From assembly GCF_043290135.1 (NCBI RefSeq), contig NC_134702.1, positions 81,616,317 to 81,680,316 on the forward strand: a stretch of DNA of 64,000 nt. The letters are read 5' to 3'. Every line of letters starts with the position of its first letter. The stretch's first letter is position 1. Positions 33,098 through 45,336 of this stretch are shown here, in pieces. The position numbers were made by a program, and so were the translations under genes. The notes under the pieces were generated by a model, which was given only the letters and a program-made list of their open reading frames with translations, was not told where the DNA came from and did no database searches. The stretch is from Rhipicephalus microplus (taxonomy: Eukaryota; Arthropoda; Arachnida; Ixodida; Ixodidae).

Positions 33098-33800
33098 TTA
33101 TGGCAAATATGAGGGAAGAGACACAAGTTGTATACACGTGACCATGATGATCGCAGCAACGAAATGTCGGTTTGTCAAGTAACGGTGAAACTTTGGAGCC
33201 ATCCTCAACGTGATGAGAGTTCTTCAGTCATGAAGAATTCTGCAGGGTGATGGTAGTGATGATGGCATTAACTGATGACTGTATCTTCGTGTACCACCTT
33301 CACAAGCAACTGGTTATACCATCGTTCTGAAAGTACAATGGCAAAACAAAATTTGCAAAGCTTACTCATCAACATAATCATCTCCGAAGTTCGATGAGGG
33401 TATATACAATGTATTTAAATTCGCAAGCGGTAAAAGCTCCTACTCTAGCAGTAGGGAAACAAAGTACACCTACCAGATCTACAACGTAACACGCAACATG
33501 ACCGAGTGCAACAGAATTTAAGAAATCGTATCGTATGCAAGATCACGTAGTACGTGCACACCGCCATTTTCGGCATTACACTTACAACGAGCAGTATACT
33601 GTCGAGGTGAAAAATCTAAGCTTTGCCGCAAAGGCGAAGCAATGAATGCGATAGCAACAAATTGGAATGCCACGCGAAAAATGGCAAGCAGATCGAAGCG
33701 GGCCCCGCGTCGCTCATGCACAAATGACGCAGGAAACGTACTCACCAAGTACAGATGAACGCGAATAACTGTCTCAGTTGTTACTTTGCTGTGTCTGAAA
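33098..33800. other. No gene recognised
   Basis: This is the region upstream of family U copy 3 and might hold its promoter, but no motif was identified. Confidence 0.35.
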
Positions 33801-33804
33801 AGTG

Positions 33805-33955
33805 CGTCCTTTTCGAAAACGGAGGCTGTGCAGCAATGTGCAGTGACCTTTGTGCACCCATTTACTACAACATAATTGTTCGTCCTTTTCGAAAACGGAG
33901 GCTGTGCAGCAAGTGCAGTGACCTCTGTGCACCCGTTTACTACAACAGAATTGTT
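33805..33955. repeat. Two-copy tandem duplication, 76 bp unit
   Basis: CGTCCTTTTCGAAAACGG starts at 33805 and again at 33881. Both units continue through GCTGTGCAGCAA and TTACTACAACA-AATTGTT with few differences. Confidence 0.9.
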
Positions 33956-34224
33956 CCGGTGAAAGCCGAAGGCGTACGATTCTCCCCACCGCGAGATAAG
34001 CTCCCGCACGCGTGAGCGTGTACCCCCGGCCACCCTCCACGGGGCAAAGTACGCATGAGAGATCAACACATGAGCGCGTGTCACCACGTCGTGACGATCT
34101 GGCGATGCACGCTCACTGTGCCATCTCGCTGGCAATGCTGAACGCACTATAGTTCCCCCGAGATCGCCATCGCCCGCAGTAAATGGCATATATATATATA
34201 CAGCTTTTCGTTTCAACATTGAAG

Positions 34225-34422
34225 GAGGTGCTCCTTCGTGGATCAATGGCTAACGCCACGCAATCACAAGCGAGAAGTCAGACGTTCAATTCCGCGCACC
34301 AGAGCCTTTTTCTGGATTACTTGTTATTGCGATAGCTATTATATGCACGCTCACGGCTGGTTTTTGCCGCCGGCATCAGGGTCACTCACCGTATACATAT
34401 ATATATATATATATATATATAG

Positions 34423-34475
<53 letters not shown>
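34225..34475 (+). repeat. Possible tRNA-derived repeat followed by (AT)n
   Basis: CGTGGATCAATGGCTAACGCC resembles a Pol III A box and GACGTTCAATTCC a B box, 30-60 nt apart (34238-34300). AT dinucleotides fill about 34395-34470. Box spacing fits a tRNA-like SINE; no other copy was noticed in the window. Confidence 0.35.
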
Positions 34476-34480
<5 letters not shown>

Positions 34481-34499
34481 ATGTGTGTGTCTGTGTGTA

Positions 34500-35350
34500 T
34501 GTCTGTAATAACTTGAGCAATATTCTAACTTACTGTCGAATATGGAAACTCCATGCACTAGACTATTTGAACAAACGTGCGAAAAGCGCGCTTTCTTACA
34601 AGGATGTGTTAATGCACGATCGAAAATGACTGCATAAAAAGAAACATATGTACCAAGCCTCAAACATTAAGCGAATCTCACTTATATTACGAGCCTGCTC
34701 CGCCAGAATATCTTTCAGTAAATACAACGATGACACTCCAAAGGGAAGATAGCATAATACTCTGCCAGTGAACTAAAACGTATATTTCCGAGAAAATATG
34801 AAGCATCACCATTTCATTTTCGCACAGAACACTGCCTTAACACAGCACAGATAAGAGATCATTGGTGGTGGCCACCTAGGTGCTGCCTAGAAAGGCTCCT
34901 GTGATCTGCCAAGGCTGTAGCTTGAAGTATATGAGAACACAGAAGCACGTCACTTCTGTGACACAAATTCAGACGGCGTAGCAAGAAAACAGCGTGGTCA
35001 CTGCGTTTCTGCGAGATTCCAAGTTGGGCCGTTCAATGTGCACGGTTTAGCATTTCCCTGACGATGAGTGAAAACAGCAACGTCACATTTCACTCAACCG
35101 CACCTGCATCACTGACATCGTATCGCACTCTCTATGTATTTATGTGAAAAAAGGGTGTTATAAAAAGGGCCGATTTGTAACTGTTTCTCCTTACGAAGAC
35201 GCCTCAAATGACCGGTATGGGTTTGGGGAAAGAAAAAAAGGTATGAAAGGGAAAAGAAAGAGGCAGAAAACATAGGTATTCCGTAACCGTAGCATAAAAA
35301 TGTTAGAAAAGTAGAAATAAAAAATAAACCAATCAACGGCATTTCGCCAC
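34500..35350. other. No gene recognised
   Basis: Only short frames. If the exon at 35364-35536 belongs to a live gene, this is its downstream intron. Confidence 0.35.
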
Positions 35351-35363
35351 GTCAAATCCTCAC

Positions 35364-35536
35364 GTTCATGTTCCTTCCAGGTTCCTCCTCTACGAGCTGC
35401 CGGGCGATATCCTTGCAGCGAGTGCACTTGGGCATTTTGGTGTCCATCTCCCAGTCACGATGCGCCGAGTGGGCGTACAGGGCAGCAGGCGTTGCGTGTG
35501 TCACCCACGTGGTTGTCACAAGACCCGTCGACATGC
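35364..35536 (-). CDS. Alkaline phosphatase, single internal exon
   Basis: The minus-strand translation [20 protein letters not shown], then HRDWEMD and [19 protein letters not shown], follows the animal alkaline phosphatase core, a secreted or GPI-anchored metal-dependent phosphomonoesterase. HAT carries metal-site residues, and the Arg of HRDW corresponds to the phosphate-binding Arg of the family. The conserved TTTRV is TTTWV here. Splice sites fit: acceptor CAATACAG| at 35537-35540 and donor AAC|GTGAGG at 35363. The exon is 173 nt, phases 1 and 0. No neighbouring exon was found in the window, so it is either part of a gene with long introns or an orphan fragment. Confidence 0.7.
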
Positions 35537-36549
35537 CTGTATTGAGGTGGAAAGGAGCAGTGACATTGTTCAAATGGATCCAACGTCGATATTTTGGTTG
35601 CAATGTGTGTGTATCAGATGACTCCGGCCACGGTCGTCCTAAAGCTGTTCAAAGAAAGGCTCGAGGATGATCCGTGTTTGTCATGTGTACTAGCTATCAT
35701 GATGTGCTCAGTTAGATGTTGCCCGGGTGTGAAAATTTGTCTTCATGATGACTAGAGACATTATTAGTTACATTAGTATTGGCATTCCAGGCATAGTGTT
35801 TCACATTGTCATGTCGTTACTGAAGTTTTCTATTGTACATGCGACGCATCATATACGTTATGTTACTCTGGGCTTGCTGTTTGGCATATGTGCGCAAGTG
35901 TGTGTATGTCCGAGAGTCCGTGTGTTTAATGTATTCGTTTTACAGTGAGAACTTTGACAGTGTTTAAATCACCACGTTCTGCTCGTGTGTTTTTACGAAA
36001 CTTGTCAGTGTGAGGCACGAAAGTATATTCTTGAAATAACAGCATCGTGATGTAAGACGTCACCAAAAAACGCCAGGCTGGCGCGGAAGGTGCAGCACAG
36101 TTACAGCGACAGCTAGAAGAGCGGCCTTTCAGAGCCTTTTCTAAACACTATTGGGTAACTCCTGCAAGCACACTTGCTTGATGCCCACTACGGCATTAAT
36201 AATAAAAAAATTCTGGCGTAGTAGGCTGGCGCAGTGGCGTTCGTTAAGCTATTTTTCGTCATTCGTTTGAGGAGCATGGTATCTGCTGAACTATTGCGAG
36301 GAATTCTGGGCCAATTGTCCATGCAGTGGTTGACGATGATGAGGAATTATGCCTGAAGTAAGTATGCGCCATAGTTAATAGCTGAACAAAAACAAGCCTT
36401 TGTAAATTGTTGGATGATTGGGCTACCCACTCGTTACGCCATTCGCATTGTGCGACGACTGCTTGTTCTTTCGCTGTTTTAAAATGCTTTATGAGTCATA
36501 TTACCACGATCGCTTTCCCGACATCAAGCTTGCCTAAAGCAAGTTTGCC

Positions 36550-36745
36550 AACAAGTCCCAAGCACTGGCGTGGCTCGAACACAGCGGATTTGGGTTCGAG
36601 CCCCCACTGTGTCATCGCTAGCAGTTTTTTTTTTCCTAATTTCGCACGAAGTAGTTACGGACACCGGTAGCGGCGGCGGACAACTATGTGGCGCTGCGCG
36701 AGACCCGAGTTGTGATCTCTTTACAGCTTTCGCTATAATGAGATT
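36550..36745 (+). repeat. tRNA-derived SINE, second family, copy 2
   Basis: Same family as 25321-25515 but on the plus strand: AGCACTGGCGTGGCTCGAA, GGTTCGAGCCCC (B box), TTTCGCACGAAGTAGTTACGGACACCGG and CAGCTTTCGCTATAAT. The A box is partly lost. Confidence 0.7.
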
Positions 36746-36756
36746 ACAATACATTA

Positions 36757-36798
36757 GATGGCAATACATTACAGCTTTCGCTGTAATGTATTGCCATC
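36757..36798. repeat. Perfect 19 bp hairpin
   Basis: GATGGCAATACATTACAGC (36757-36775), loop TTTC, and its exact complement (36780-36798). It lies just after the SINE tail and includes the SINE end motif CAGCTTTCGCTG, so it probably arose from an inverted duplication at the SINE's end. Confidence 0.9.
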
Positions 36799-37377
36799 GT
36801 AACGTCACTATGACGCCACAGAATGTTGCGCCATTAGAGGACGCTGTCGTGAGTTGAAACATATGCTGATCACAGAGGCACTGCAGTAATACATAAGGGC
36901 TACAAAGCTTCCACTGCTTCCGAGACCGGAGGCAAAGCAACATCCCTTGGGGCGCGGACAGCTTTCGAACAATACCAGTACCATCGACGGAGAGGTAAAA
37001 AGAACGTGGCTTTTGTGCGAGCCATGCATGTAGGCCATCATCATAATCAGTTGTCTTAGTCATAAGAGATCGAAAGACCTTTCTCGAACAAAATGTCAAA
37101 TGTACAGGAATGTCAATATCAATAACCTAATGTGCCAGGTGACCCGTAATGCTGTTATTTCTCATTATCAACCGATAAATTTCTGCTGACGAAGTTAGTG
37201 AAAAAACTTTTTTCTTTCTATTTATTTCGTCAAAGCTTTTGTTACGCGGTGAAAGAAAAATCACCGCGCCTATATTTTCCCTCCAACGACCACAAACGAG
37301 GTTTAAATTACAATCAACTTACCTTAAACTTCCAACGAATCGAAATTTACTGGAGATGAAGAAGAGGAAGAAGAAGA

Positions 37378-37566
37378 ATGGACCAAGTGCAGTCGCCTGC
37401 ATCGACTTCGGCGTCTACACCAAGAGGCAATGTCGCCCAAGTCCACAAGTCACCTCGAACTTCGGGGCACAAGTCTAGCAGCGATGGCAAGGACCATCAC
37501 CACGAGGGTCATGGCGGCAAAAGATGGGCCTCGGGGAAAAGTGCTTCTGAACGGGCCCACCACAAG
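37378..37566 (+). CDS. M13 peptidase homologue, exon 1 (N-terminal tail)
   Basis: The ATG at 37378 has a good context (A at -3, G at +4). The 63 codons are S/H/K-rich (SPRTSGHKSSSDGKDHHHE) and end at AAG|GTGACT, phase 0. A long hydrophilic N-terminus before the membrane anchor fits a type II membrane protein with a cytoplasmic tail. The link to exon 2 rests on matching phase and composition only; an independent transcript is possible. Confidence 0.5.
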
Positions 37567-37897
37567 GTGACTGCATGCATTGAACACTTGTAGTCGCTGG
37601 TACGCATGCTCCGATTGCAGATAACCTACGTTAAACAGCGGACGCATTTCCAGACTAGTATTATTGACAGCGTGCTGCTTTTTTTGGTAATTTATACCTG
37701 GGCTAGTTTGTTTCTACGCTTCCAAAGCATTTTGTTCACAGGGGAGGATCCGGGGTTTCTAAAACTAGATTTCCATGCGAGGGCGAAATACCGCTGCTCT
37801 AAGTACCGAATAGTCACGTGATTAGTTTAATCCAGCGCAGTAGCGGAGACTTCGCGTGCACACAGCTGGAGCTACGCTCGCGGAATCCTAATTGGCG

Positions 37898-38133
37898 ATT
37901 GATAAGGGAGGTTTAACGTCCCAAAACCACCATATGATTATGAGAGACGCCGTAGTAGAGGGCTCCGAAAAGTTTGACCACCTGGGGTTCTTTAACTTGC
38001 GCCCAAATGTGAGCACACGGGCCTACAACATTTCCACCTCCATCGAAAATGCAGCCGCCGCAGCCGGGATTCGATACCGCGGCCTGCGGGTCAGCAGCCG
38101 AGTACCTTAGCCACTGGACCACCGTGGCGGGGC
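37898..38133 (-). mobile_element. Ruka-like SINE, full length
   Basis: Minus-strand copy with tRNA head (GCCCCGCCACGGTGGTCC, B box GTATCGAATCCC) at the right end and the body and tail (GGGACGTTAAACCTCCC) at the left. It lies in intron 1 of the M13 gene. Confidence 0.9.
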
Positions 38134-39199
38134 AACGCGATAAAAAAAATCACTCTCCTCTTCAACTGTCACACGAAACACATTCAGACGTCACCGCAAA
38201 ACTAAAACACGTGGCTTTTTAGGCCGGCTGCCTGGATCCTAGCCTGGCCAATCCTATCAATATTGACAGATTTGACGCTGAATGCTCTCTATCAAGGACA
38301 GACAATGGTCAAATGGATGGCGCGAAATAAGAGTGATACATTACTAGAGTGTTTTAGTGGCATTACTATCCGGGCAGTGAGCGGAGAAGAGTGAGTGAAA
38401 CGAAGACAGCAAGTTCCCATGACGCATGCGTTACGTGATGCGCCGTCCACTGCCAAAATTCCTCCGTCCCCTCGTGTGGATCCACCTTAGCAGCAGAGCT
38501 GTAGGAGCCTGGTGCTAGTCCATCCATTACGGACAAAAAAACCTTGTGGAGCGATGACCTCACATCTTTTTAGCTAGCGACTGCTGGCGCATCTGTGCAT
38601 AGATTAGCGTTCGCTTCACCGTCTCGCTCTCTCACTATCTCGAACTTACGTGGAAAAGCTGGCTGCTTGGTTTAAACTTGCTGGGCATACCTTGCACTGG
38701 TGGCGCCAGGCCAGAGACCCGGTGTTTCTGATCGGCACCTAGCTGGTCCTGGCCCACAGCTGAGCATTACTGGCTACCACTCAGAAACACTGCTTTCCGC
38801 TCTAATGCTGGGGCACCTCCCGAGACTGAAAGCGTTTAGAGTGATAGAACGTGAGACTCGGTAAGTCTGTGCGTCGCTTTTCAACACTTGGCAAGACTTA
38901 GCGAAAACCTCCAACTGCCTAGCAACTTCGTGAAACTCGGAATAAGCGAGAAAAACATAGCAAAACTTCCCAATGTCTAGCGAAAAAGCAAACACTTAGC
39001 ATTACTGAGCAACACTAAGCATCGCCACAAGAGATATAGACAGCGCAAACCACCGTAGAAGAATAGGTAAAACGAAATAGCGCCAGTTTGCAAGCAACAT
39101 TAGTTTTGCGAAACAACCACAATATATCGACCGTGGCACACATGCGCAATAAGACACCACACGTCACATCGCACATTCTGACACTCAAAGAACGTGCTG

Positions 39200-39560
39200 G
39201 TTCATACACCTGCAAAAAAATAAAATTCAGCATAACGCATAACTACTGACGAATCGCTCATGCAATTATCTTTTTCTTTGAGAAATGCTTCTATCATCTT
39301 TTGCTCAATCACCTCCTTGCTTCTACCCAGAACGGTGATGTTAACAAATCTTGCCTCATATCTGCACGCGCTGCAGTGCACAGGCAAATGTAATGAAAAA
39401 TATTTTGATCGAACGATCTTGCTCTCTTACTTGATCGTTTATGCATTGGCCGGTCAGACTGTAAGCGTTTTTACATTCAAGCGTAATTTCGTTAATCCCT
39501 CCCATTGCACAGGTGACGTGTGCCACGGAACAACACCGACAAAATTTCAAGGCCGAAGGG
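39200..39560 (-). pseudogene. Penelope-like GIY-YIG endonuclease fragment
   Basis: Minus-strand translation shows INEITLECKNAYSLTGQCIND-VRE, aligning with the Penelope pattern IPLxCGxxYIGQTGRCINDRLRE, then VLGRSKEVIEQKMIEAFLKEK and SDSSVVMRYAEFYFF. No RT is attached. It lies in intron 1 of the M13 gene. Confidence 0.65.
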
Positions 39561-40494
39561 CTGCCGCAGAGACGTCAGAGGGTGGGGGCCCAGTTATGTT
39601 ACTGAGCACGTAATTTTTTTTCGCCACATCTCTTATTCGGCCCACTCTAGCCGCAGCAGCTGTGACAGCGGGAGCGTTGGTTCTCCTAAAACGTAAACAA
39701 AACACTGGCATTCCGCTGGTGTTTCATCTACATTCACTCTTAGTGGTACGTCTCTATCTCCTTGAATAACGTCCATGATCAATGATTAAACATACGTTTG
39801 TGGCAGCCGTAGTAGTTCGCGGTGTGCGAATAATCAGAGAAAGTGCTATCGCAGCCATAACAGAGTGTGGTTGATTGGACGAAGAGCTTGGGCTAAGGTC
39901 ACCCAAAGCCTCTAGCCCTGCCGTGATTGCACTTATCTTGTTCGAAACGCTACGAAAGGAATGAACGCGTAGCAATGACGTGTTGCAAGAACTAATTGCG
40001 GAGGCCATGCCAATGCATGGCGCGGTTGACATATGAAAAGCGCGTTTCTGTGAGAATGTGTGAGATATGAAAAGCTCGTTTGTAAATCATCCAGCGTTTG
40101 TGACCGTATAATAGAGGCTTGTGCACCGATCATCTGATGCCGCTGACCGACAGATCATGATTTTCACTCTGGTTGAAGAAAGTTTTTGTTGCAATCTTAT
40201 CGTGCCTATTTTTGGGGTCATTTCCGTGCCGGAACTACATCACTGAAGCCTTGGTGAACCCCTGCCTAAAGCACTTTCATGTCAGAATGCGATAAAAAGT
40301 GCTAAGCATTAGTAATGATAACCATTATTCTTCACTGTTAGGCACATGTGGGCTTGAGCACATTTCTACATGTGGTATGTTCTTGTTTGTTAAGCACGCG
40401 TAAGAGCAATTCGCTGTTTCAACCTCTTGCCATTTTTACGATGTTCCCTTCATCTGACCTGTTCATAGGTAACGAAAAATTATGATCCACGTAG

Positions 40495-40912
40495 GGAAAA
40501 TCAAAGCCTGTTGACAACCTGCAGCGAGAAAGCAACCGGCATGCAAGGGACAAGAGAAAGAAGAGCCTCGTCACAGCCGCTGATACAAAAGTCAAGCATT
40601 CGAAGGTTGCTGATGCGGACAAATCGAAAGCCTCGAAGTTAAAGAACGCGCACGATTCTTCGAAACCACCCGATGCTGCAGCTTCGTTTGATCCACGACG
40701 CGCCGAGAATCTTCCATCGAAGGCTGCCGCTGAAGCTACGGATGATCGACAAGGCGCCGGGAACCTTCCACCGAACGTTGTCACAGAAGCCTGCGATGAT
40801 CAACAAGGTGCCGAAGATCTTCCACCGAACGTTGTCGCAGTAGAGGATCCACAACTGCCTAAGCAAGGAAAGCATATCACACGGCACAAGAGGCTGTATT
40901 TACTTGTACCAG
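40495..40912 (+). CDS. M13 peptidase homologue, exon 2 (charged cytoplasmic tail)
   Basis: The acceptor CCACGTAG| (AG at 40493-40494) opens the frame in phase 0 and the donor CCAG|GTGAGT (40913) closes it in phase 1. The 139 codons are K/D/A-rich, with a ~20-residue unit repeated three times (AENLPSKAAAEAT, AGNLPPNVVTEAC, AEDLPPNVVAVE; 40690-40850). The phase 1 end fits the next exon exactly (G plus CT at 43132). No known domain. Two splice sites and an open frame of this length make it a credible exon. Confidence 0.6.
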
Positions 40913-43131
40913 GTGAGTTATTTTAGTCTTTCGGACAATCAGTAGTCCTTAGAAAAAAAAAGCTATGCTTAGCGTCTCTAAGTCTCAATATAGGCTAATG
41001 GTGGCGTCTCCAACTTACGCTACATGCATCCTTTCACAAACGTTTCCCAGAATTAGTGGGGCATTATTTCACGTATCTTGAGCAAGGTTTTTCAAATTGT
41101 GCAAGACAGCCATAAACCTTTTTTAAAAAACAACAGTTTTGCAAGATGACCAAACCCACAATAAAAACACCAGTTTATTGTCTGTGAAGGGACATTCTGT
41201 ATGTCGTAACAGGTGTACGAAGGTCGAGGGACCAGTCTTCACTAGACACATTAGTGCGAAGCCAAATAGTAGCGAAGCTAAGGAAAGCATGTTGGGTGTA
41301 TTGAGTAGCTTAGAATCAAAGTTCAGTAATTTTGATATACAGAAACATAAATGAACGTGTACGATCAAGCCGTTCTTAGTGAAAGGGCCGTCACTCATAA
41401 CCTTCGTAAATGCGCATCGTCTACAAACGAGGGATTTCTTTTAGAATGGTACATTGTCGCCTACGCTTCCACACACTTCTTGCGTTTTGTAAGATACCTG
41501 AAATGTGGGTGAAGTTCACGCATAATGCTTTAAAAATACTGAACACTAGTTGGAAGCTCTGTCCTGCAACATAGCATTATAATACTCTAAAAACTAACCA
41601 CAATCACACGCACGCATATAATGTACAAAAGTCCCCTTCTAAAATGTATGCTTCCTGAATCGCATCCATATCTGACGTTCTGCGAAAGTATTTATGACGC
41701 TGGGCACGTATTCTTCAGACTAGATTGCATTGTGGAACGGTGGGCGTCATTATCTTTCATCTCCTGGAAATGTAACTTCAGCTGGGTCCACTTGTAGGTG
41801 CAATAAAAAAGGTTCATGGCCGATCTGCAGAACACTCTCGACTTGTAGTCAAGTTACGTCCAAAGCACCCCGTTATTTTCGGTGAACTTGTTTGTCTTAT
41901 ACCACGAAAGGAAGCAGCCATAGCATTAAAAAAACAATGTTGGTTCTTTTCTCATGGGAATCGGCATAACAAGAAAGTGAAACGTCTCATTACAGAAGTA
42001 GTTTACTGTTCGCTGTACATTGATATACGAGAGCTTATGCAAAGCCTGTTGGTGTCAGACAGGGGAAGCATCGTTTTTAATGAATTCATTGAAGTTGACA
42101 CTTACTGATACATCTACATCCTGATGACTAACGTTTATAATCATTGATTTATTAATGATTAAACGCACCACTGAAGTCATGGTTGCCTGTTGTAGCTGTA
42201 TCAGTTAGCGGTAAGAGCGTTGTGTAACAGCCAGAAGAGCAGAACTGCTCGCACACCCAACCTGGGCTAAGGTTGCCAACCCTCGTGGTATGGTATTGGA
42301 CGCCACTGCCCGATCAGAGGTGAATGCAACGCGCATTGTATTTTTTTCTGTTGGCCGGCCAGGGTCTTTCGCCTAAGGGAAAGCGCAGTTACATCTAGAC
42401 GAGCAAGCGCTTATGCGTTGCAGACCTATTTTTGATATGCATGGCCGCTATCAGTCACGCCAACGCTTTGGCTAAGGTCGCCATGCGGCCCTGTGTTAAG
42501 GCGTTGACGAAATCACACTTCAATTGGAAACGCACCGCATATATGCCAGACGCGTAGAAATGGCGCGTTGAAGGAACTGATCGTGGATAACACAGTCATG
42601 ATGTATTGTTGTTATACTGTACCAAGAGAACTGTGAGAGGGCAGTGGTAGATATAAAAAGCGTATTTTTTAAGCCCATAAAGTATGTGACCGTTGCACAG
42701 CGGGTATCGCACCTGGCCGCTGTTTTCGCCTATCGAAAGGTCGTGGGTCGACTACTGTTGGCGGAAGAGTTGCCTTCTGAAAGTTATTTTTAGACGTCAT
42801 TTCCGTGATGGAAGTCTATGGAAAGTTGTAACGATAGTCAGTGATCATTGATGGTCGTTCTAAAATGATGGTTCGAGTACAGGTTTTGTAAGCCTGTAGA
42901 ACCAGCTTATGCGCTTTTAAACGTAACGCTAAGGCATCAGAAGCATCATCTAACAGCAACACTGGTAGGAAGTTATCTTTGTGCTCGAATTGCAAGCTTA
43001 TATGCTTCGAAACATTAAATGCTTTTTCAGGACTATCTGCGCTGTAAACATTATAGCCCGCAATGAAAGCCCTTTGTGTGTGCATCTTCTCCGTGATGTT
43101 GTGCGTTTTCAATCTAGCATTTAAATCTTAG
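40913..43131. other. Intron 2 of the M13 gene
   Basis: Starts GTGAGT and ends TCTTAG. No repeat family recognised, apart from a weak tRNA-like B box (about 42745-42758). Confidence 0.5.
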
Positions 43132-44490
43132 CTAGAAGGAATTTTCATGTCTGTTTTAATGATGTCCGCATTGATCGCCTCCTGCGTGCAGCATACCTTC
43201 GCCATCCCATTTCGATAGTCTTCAAGACGAAAGTAGAGCAGGACACGCCCTCACCGCCTTCTAGACTCGTCATCTCAATTGTGGTTGCCTTGGCAACGGT
43301 CCTGGTATCCGCTCTCACTTCGTCGATCATGACCTGGCTGCTTCCTTCTGGCGGTTCGGTACACCATCTGCTCACACAGCAAATACAGGGCGCCTGCGAT
43401 TCCAAGGATTGCTGTTCCGCCGTCAGGCTCCTTGATTTCTCTTTGAACAGTGGCGCCAGCGCTTGCCACGACGTCTATGACTTCGTCTGTGGCCGCTGGA
43501 ACAGCACGGGTTCCAACGGCTCGTCCCGGTCATACTACGAAAGTCTTCACGACCAATACGTTCCCCTGGCACACAACACGCTGACAACCGAGAGGTCTCA
43601 TCACAGCTACAGTATTAGGCCGGAAGTGCACCAGCTCGTCACGCTTTATAGGTCCTGCCTCACCTTTTTCAGCAACGGATCATCGAATTTACAGGAGCTG
43701 TGGAAGGCGGCTGGCGTGGATGTGGCAGAGTGGCTCAATGTGACCAATTTTGCGGGGCTCGTCAGTCTAATTGTCAACTCCACATACCGGAACAAGATGC
43801 CTTCGGTGGTGCACATACAATGGAGTGATCGAGGTGACAATGAAGATGTGATCGTGCGGACGGGCCGTTCCTTAAAGACCGATGCCCCGATTTTGGATAT
43901 AGTTAAGGAAGTTCTTGACAAAGTTCCAAATGCTCTTTTGGCGAACGCGACCAAGGCGGCAATATCGGCAGAGTTCCTGCGGTTAGAAGACGCGATCAGT
44001 AACCTCACAGAGGCGTCGACAGGCTACGAGCCTGCGCTTCCCGTGGCCACGACAGCGCTGGACATGCCGGATTTGCACGTCACTTGGGCGCCCCTTCTGA
44101 ACCGTACTGGCTTTGTGACGACCTTCATGTGCAACAATGTCAGTGGCATCAGAAGCATCATGGGCGCCCTCGCTTCCATGAAGCTACGAGTGGCGGCTCT
44201 CTACGCGCTGCTGGTGCCCTTCTCGGCCCTGGTGGGCTTAGACGTTCGAGCGGCGGAACACCGAGGCCACAATGACTCCGCTACGAAGAGGAAGATCTGC
44301 CTGGGAAGCATGGAGCTTCTCCTACCGAAAACCTTTCAACACACGCTGCGCAAAATCGTCAACGTGAAAGTAGCCATAGTTGACTTATTTCTCATGTGCA
44401 AGCGCCTTCTGATGGTCACTCAACATCACTTGACCATCGCCAAGGGCGTGAAGCTGAACGCGACGCTTGTCAAAGAAGCTTGCGCTCAAG
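43132..44490 (+). CDS. M13 (neprilysin-type) peptidase homologue, exon 3: anchor and N-terminal domain
   Basis: M13 proteins are zinc endopeptidases, usually type II membrane ectoenzymes. After a basic stretch, LVISIVVVALATVLVSALTS (about 43266-43325) is the signal-anchor. The ectodomain follows with CHDVYDFVCGRWNS, matching the family's conserved CxxFYxYACGxW segment, at least seven NxS/T glycosylation sites and spaced cysteines. It ends at CAAG|GTAAAA (44491), phase 1. The start at 43132 is chosen because CTTAG| there gives the phase demanded by exon 2 and keeps the frame open; no ATG precedes the anchor within this exon. Expression is not shown. Confidence 0.82.
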
Positions 44491-45336
44491 GTAAAAAAAT
44501 CATTGTTTCCCTAGATTACAACATGTGTCACTTGCTTCTTCACGACTACTGCTATCTTTGTTGTTTCTTTTACCATGCAGCGCTTGCATGTTGTATCACT
44601 GCTGGAGCCTCCTATACAAAATGTTTTCGTTCTTTGAGATTCTAATCTCTCAGAAAACGCGTGGTTCCACACCTTTTTTTTTGTCTCGTTTTCTTGCATA
44701 CATTGATTCAGAACAGGATCAAATCAATTGACTCGTAAACAAGTTAAAATACCGAACATTGTGTCTTTACCTGTAGTATGTGGTAACGTAAATTATCACA
44801 TAGAAAAAGAAGGACGGGGTGTAATTAAACGCTGTCGATCATGGGATCTAGAAGAGTGTCCTTTTCCTCGCGCTCATTTGTCAACAATAATACACGTAGC
44901 AGTTCCAGCATGGCATTTCTTTGTTGGAGTCAGTAATTATGGACTCACAGTGAATACGCAAGCATAGAGAAAATGCTATACATGTATTCAGTACTACCTG
45001 GTTCAGCTGCGCTGCTGTAGAAAATGCTGCTTTGTCCATAATTATTGTAAGCAGTGAACTTCCCGGTGCTTTTCGTCAGAATTCGTGACATCTTACAGGA
45101 TGTATGATATGTATATATTGTGTTGTCCTCAACTACTTCACATTTTTTCAATACGCATTCCACAATCTTTTTAAGAGCTATTTTCACGTAAAAAACGCTT
45201 CCTGTGCACATGCCGTGGACTTGGATTCACAAGCGCCTTTTATGGTTCAACAGCTCGTGAAAGAAATCCCTGGTGATCCTGAGGCGAGAATTGTGATTAT
45301 TTGAGGCGATCGATCATTGACAATCAGCATTTCTGG

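Noticed and set aside
43281..43340. Start of the M13 protein at GTG 43281 or the ATG at 43326
   Set aside because: Both lie inside the membrane anchor; the frame is open further upstream and a phase-matched acceptor at 43132 fits better.
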